Positions 60,623 through 64,000 of a DNA stretch of 64,000 nucleotides are shown here, one piece after another. How positions within the stretch are numbered: the stretch's first letter is position 1; every line of letters starts with the position of its first letter. The position numbers were made by a program, and so were the translations under genes. Below the pieces are notes generated by a model that had not been told where the DNA came from, did no database searches, and saw only the letters and a list, made by a program, of their open reading frames with translations. The DNA is from Cyclobacteriaceae bacterium (GTDB lineage Bacteria; Bacteroidota; Bacteroidia; Cytophagales; Cyclobacteriaceae), in the NCBI GenBank assembly GCA_016787755.1, contig JAEUUA010000023.1:422613-486612 (forward strand), written 5' to 3'.

Positions 60623-62680
60623 TTAACGGGGCTCAAAATTTAAATTGAACTGAATGCCTACATAATAATTTCTCCTTGCAGCTGCATTAAAATAGCGGCC
60701 ACCGGCTGCATTCAAATCATTTCCTAAACTATAGGTTTCATCCAGCAGATTATCCGCGCCAGCAAAAATATCTATCGGTAGCTTTTTAGACGAAGTCTTG
60801 TAACCTAATCTACTTCCAAGCAATGTATACGAATTGGCAAAAGCAGTGTTGGCATCATTAAGTGGCAGAGAGGATGTGTAGTTGAGCGTAACATGCCAAT
60901 AAATACCCTTTCGCAAGACTAGATCCAGGCCACCTGTATAAACATGTTTAGGCACTCCGGTTAAATCGTTGCCGCTAAACGAAACATTATCTTTTTCGTA
61001 ATCTTTAAATTGGTAATTATTTAGGGTAACACCCGTCCAGATTTTAAAAGCAGAAAACGCTGAAGGAAGCGAGGTAGGGTTCCAATTTAGCAATACTTCA
61101 GCACCATTTTGATTGGTTGCTCCAGCATTCACAAAGTAATCTGCTCCCGTGTTATCCCTTCGCACCACAATCGTTTCGTCTAATGCAAAATGATAAAGAG
61201 CCGCATCTACAAAAAACTTGCGATTGATAAAATAACCACGTACTCCTAATTCAATCTGCATTCCTTTTTCGGATTTTAAGTCGGTATTAAAAACCCCATT
61301 GGATGGCCGAACTTCTGCCAAGGTAGGTGGAGAAAATCCCCAGCTTGCATTGGCATGTAGAGAGAAAGCATCATTTAATTTTCTGAGCACCGCAAAACGG
61401 GGAGTTAATACAGGATTGTAGGATACTTCTTCGGGCACCACCGGTAAAGTAGATAGCCGAAGTAATTGATAGTCCACCCAGTTGGCACTAAGTCCGGCTG
61501 TAATTATCCATGCATCTTTACTGAATTCGCTTAGTCCAAAGACACTATATTGTAAGGTTCTGATTTCATCGTCACCCTGTAACAATCCAGGATTGCCTTG
61601 AAGGTTTTGATAATTTTTAACCGGTGAATAGCCACGCATAAATTCACCCCCCCCATATAGTTTGGATTGCCAACCCCCCAAGTCAAAAGTAAAATCAGTA
61701 ACACTTCGAGCCCCCATGTTTTGTTCAAGTCTGCGTTCGTAATTACGAATGGATGGATTTTCGAACTGAACGAAATTCCCATAAACACCCGTGCGGTTGT
61801 GAAGATTTTTGGAAAATTGATACTGATGAGAAACGCCTGCATAAAAAGACCGAAGTGAAACGGAAGCTTGTTGCGAAACTGCTCCGGGTTGTGTGCCAGC
61901 CGCAGGTCTTGCTTGACGCGGGTTAGTATTAAACTCGGTTTCATTTAATCCACCCGGAGTTTGGTAGAATAAGTCGGTGTAAAAGATAGTAGTTTCTAGT
62001 TTTTCTTTATCGGACAAAGAGAAACTAAAGGTACTGTTGAGTTGATCGCGCACCATACGTGTTTGCTCACGATAGCCATTGGCTTGTTGATGTTGGTAAC
62101 TTACGCTGTGACTTGAATTTTCTTTTCCTTGATTAAATGCAAGTTGATAACCTTGCAAGCCATAACTACCCCCCAACCAAGAACCACGTAGCCTGGTCTC
62201 GTTTTTCGGCTGTGCTGATTGAAGTAAAAGAACTCCTCCCGTTCCTGCCCCATACAAACTGGAGCCTGGCCCTTTAATGATTTCAATTTGATTGATCGAA
62301 TTTGCATCCAGTTGGTTCAAATACGTATTACCACCAGGGTCGGTCATGGGTAAATTATTCCAATAGACTTTTACATTGCGCACCCCAAACGGTGAGCGTA
62401 ATGAACTTCCCCGAATTGAAAACCGATAACTCCCTGGCGACCGTTCTTCCATGCGAACACCCGGCAACGTGTTGACTGCCGATACTAATGATGTATTGCT
62501 AAACCGGGCTAAATCACTTTGCACAATCAATCCAACCGAAGCCGGAACTTGCAACAGAGGACGATCGGCTTCGTAAGCTCTAACCGTAACTTCTTCCAAC
62601 ACTTTTACTGAATCAACTTTTGCCTGACCGATAAGGTGGTGCGTTAAAAACAGGAGGGAGCCAAATAGTATTTTATTCAC
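60623..62680 (-). CDS. TonB-dependent outer-membrane receptor
   Basis: 685 residues, signal peptide ending LIGQA. The TonB box region reads VLEEVTVRAYEA, then the plug (TLPGVRMEERSPGSYRFSIRGSSLRSPFG, and EIIKGPGSSLYGAGTGGVLL), then a 22-strand barrel ending in a C-terminal Tyr-rich strand. The size and the FSIRGSS, NVKVYWNNLPMTDPGG features fit siderophore, cobalamin or metal-chelate receptors rather than SusC. Substrate is not predictable from the sequence. It lies 53 bases downstream of ispH on the same strand. Confidence 0.9.
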   Translation of the reverse strand: MNKILFGSLLFLTHHLIGQAKVDSVKVLEEVTVRAYEADRPLLQVPASVGLIVQSDLARFSNTSLVSAVNTLPGVRMEERSPGSYRFSIRGSSLRSPFGVRNVKVYWNNLPMTDPGGNTYLNQLDANSINQIEIIKGPGSSLYGAGTGGVLLLQSAQPKNETRLRGSWLGGSYGLQGYQLAFNQGKENSSHSVSYQHQQANGYREQTRMVRDQLNSTFSFSLSDKEKLETTIFYTDLFYQTPGGLNETEFNTNPRQARPAAGTQPGAVSQQASVSLRSFYAGVSHQYQFSKNLHNRTGVYGNFVQFENPSIRNYERRLEQNMGARSVTDFTFDLGGWQSKLYGGGEFMRGYSPVKNYQNLQGNPGLLQGDDEIRTLQYSVFGLSEFSKDAWIITAGLSANWVDYQLLRLSTLPVVPEEVSYNPVLTPRFAVLRKLNDAFSLHANASWGFSPPTLAEVRPSNGVFNTDLKSEKGMQIELGVRGYFINRKFFVDAALYHFALDETIVVRRDNTGADYFVNAGATNQNGAEVLLNWNPTSLPSAFSAFKIWTGVTLNNYQFKDYEKDNVSFSGNDLTGVPKHVYTGGLDLVLRKGIYWHVTLNYTSSLPLNDANTAFANSYTLLGSRLGYKTSSKKLPIDIFAGADNLLDETYSLGNDLNAAGGRYFNAAARRNYYVGIQFNLNFEPR

Positions 62681-62733
62681 AGCTTAAAATTACGAAGTTT
62701 CCTGAAAGCTATTGGATTCTGATACCACGCGGG

Positions 62734-63987
62734 CTAATATTCCTGCAATACAGTATCCAGCGATTTCACCCCTCCAAAATATCCCATCAATTTTATTAAT
62801 ATCCGGTCGACTAACGTATCTGGGCAAGAAGCCCCGCTCGTAAGAATAATTTTAACAGGTTTTTTGTCGGGTAGAAAATCAGAAGTGATTTTCTTTTCTT
62901 TTTTATGATAATTGAAATGATGAATCTCTGTTGCCGATTTTATTTCATTTTCTGAATTGATAAAATAGGTTGGAAACCTTCGTTCACATAGTTCCACAAT
63001 ATGGGAGGTGTTTGAGCTGTTGTAGCCGCCCACCACAATTGCTAAATCAGCATCTGATTCTAAAAGTTGATACGTTGAATCTTGGTTGTCGTTGGTTGCA
63101 TAACACAACGTATCGCGCGTGTCAGCAAAATGTTGTTTGATGGTTGAGATTCCATATTTCGAAATCATTGTTTGTTTAAAATAATCTGCGATTCCCTGGG
63201 TTTCGGAAGCCAACATAGTAGTTTGGTTAACTACCCCAACGCGTTGCAAATGAACATCCGGATTAAATCTTTCTGAAAATCTTCCTTCAAACTCTTTATA
63301 AAATTCTTTCTGAGGTTTTGTTCCTGTTATATAGTTACCCAATTGCATAGCTTCTTCCATGTCTCGAACGATGATGGAGGGGCCGTTATGAGAACTGTGC
63401 GAAAAGGTAGCTTTAGTTTCTTCGTGCTTTGGTTTGCCGTGAATGATGATCGTGTATTGATCCGCACCCAACTTTTCTGTTCGGTTCCAAACTTTTTCAA
63501 CAAATGGACAGGTTGTATTATATTTTTGAACTTCCACTCCTTTATCAAGAAGGAGGTGTTCGATTTCCAGGGTGGTACCAAAAGCGGGAATAATCACTAC
63601 ATCATCTTCGTGGATATTTTCCCACGGGATAAACTGAGTTCCATCCGTGTCCATGATAAACTGAATTCCTCGGGTTTCCAAATCTTTATTTACCTCTGGG
63701 TTATGAATCATCTGACTCAACAGATATACTTTTTTGCCTACTGATTCCTCGAGCGCGCGGTAACTAATCTCAATAGCATTTTCTACCCCATAACAAAAGC
63801 CAAAATGACGAGCAAGAATAAATTGAACCGGCCCTAAATCTAACATGGTTGGTGAAAAATCTTGCTTGCGCAGATCTTTCAGTCTGCGAGCTTCTTTTAT
63901 CTTTCCGGTTATGGAAGACCGGTAATAAGCAGGGATATCAAACTTTTTAATAACGGGTACTATTGAGTTCACAAAGGTAGTCCACAA
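62734..63987 (-). CDS. ispH: 4-hydroxy-3-methylbut-2-enyl diphosphate reductase, long form
   Basis: Up to 417 residues. The three cluster cysteines are seen in HFGFCYGVENAIE (Cys65), TTCPFVEKVWNR and SGASCPDTLVDRIL, and the catalytic Glu/His elements in GKPKHEETKATFSHS. This is the final step of the methylerythritol phosphate pathway to IPP and DMAPP. No in-frame ATG precedes the conserved KKFDIPAYYRSS: candidate starts are TTG 63987, GTG 63972 or ATT 63951. The last fits the N-terminus I recall for homologs best. Confidence 0.93.
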   Translation of the reverse strand: MWTTFVNSIVPVIKKFDIPAYYRSSITGKIKEARRLKDLRKQDFSPTMLDLGPVQFILARHFGFCYGVENAIEISYRALEESVGKKVYLLSQMIHNPEVNKDLETRGIQFIMDTDGTQFIPWENIHEDDVVIIPAFGTTLEIEHLLLDKGVEVQKYNTTCPFVEKVWNRTEKLGADQYTIIIHGKPKHEETKATFSHSSHNGPSIIVRDMEEAMQLGNYITGTKPQKEFYKEFEGRFSERFNPDVHLQRVGVVNQTTMLASETQGIADYFKQTMISKYGISTIKQHFADTRDTLCYATNDNQDSTYQLLESDADLAIVVGGYNSSNTSHIVELCERRFPTYFINSENEIKSATEIHHFNYHKKEKKITSDFLPDKKPVKIILTSGASCPDTLVDRILIKLMGYFGGVKSLDTVLQEY

Positions 63988-64000
63988 AATGTATTCATAT

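Noticed and set aside
1..64000. tRNA or rRNA genes
   Set aside because: I looked for TTCGA-type T-loops with flanking stems and for conserved rRNA stretches; GTTCGA occurrences belong to repeats or coding DNA.

Overview
The window looks like chromosomal DNA of a Bacteroidota bacterium, most likely of the Cytophagales type. The evidence is a type IX secretion sorting domain on the 56.8-59.5 kb protein, a SusC-era style TonB receptor, a propeller-linked histidine kinase, a DUF5777 beta-barrel, the long Bacteroidota form of IspH, a permease with an N-terminal prefix domain driven by PadR, many lipoproteins and weak ribosome binding sites. I saw no rRNA, tRNA, CRISPR array, phage module or complete insertion sequence.

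0-0.65 kb: a MarR regulator read into a truncated 3-hydroxyacyl-CoA dehydrogenase. 0.8-8.7 kb: a nine-gene minus-strand respiratory operon that ends in a clear terminator. It encodes a YceI-like lipoprotein, a lipoprotein with cytochrome c nested in an ethylbenzene-dehydrogenase-like heme domain, a CX4CH lipoprotein, a DUF5777 barrel, a tiny Tat-exported protein, a Tat 4Fe-4S protein, an NrfD-like quinone-reactive membrane subunit, an anchored Ig-like protein and a monoheme cytochrome c. It has no molybdopterin catalytic subunit, and Crp/Fnr-like palindromes sit upstream. This is the best candidate in the window for an undescribed system. 8.9-10.2 kb: a lipoprotein pair, one of which carries the LCIB-type beta-carbonic anhydrase signature.

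10.3-25.6 kb: an HhH-domain membrane protein, PadR plus an FtsX-like permease with a perfect operator palindrome, an outer-membrane protein, a MauG/CCP-type diheme peroxidase, an M20 peptidase, a three-gene Sdh1-like succinate dehydrogenase, a TPR protein, a histidine kinase, and an alkylation-repair operon in which the Ada functions are split over two polypeptides and followed by AlkB. 25.7-31.5 kb: malate:quinone oxidoreductase, a two-TM K+ channel, an HGSNAT-like acyltransferase, a glycine-zipper/His-rich small membrane protein and a Rieske protein. 31.6-43.2 kb: a peptide-degradation neighbourhood with two tandem M20 amidohydrolases, a VPS10/BNR propeller protein, an AbgB-like M20 enzyme, an S9 peptidase and two thioredoxin-fold proteins.

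43.2-52.5 kb: smaller genes, including a class V aminotransferase coupled to an EamA transporter, a YCII protein whose N-terminus carries a palindromic repeat, a gene broken by a -1 frameshift at a slippery heptamer, and YpdA. Two families of palindromic interspersed repeats lie here and at 32.9 kb. 52.6-64 kb: a LuxR-type response regulator and its propeller histidine kinase with a porin fragment between them, a divergent eight-repeat T9SS cargo protein, two small secreted proteins, a TonB-dependent receptor and IspH.

All function calls come from reading translated sequence against remembered family motifs. No database search was run.
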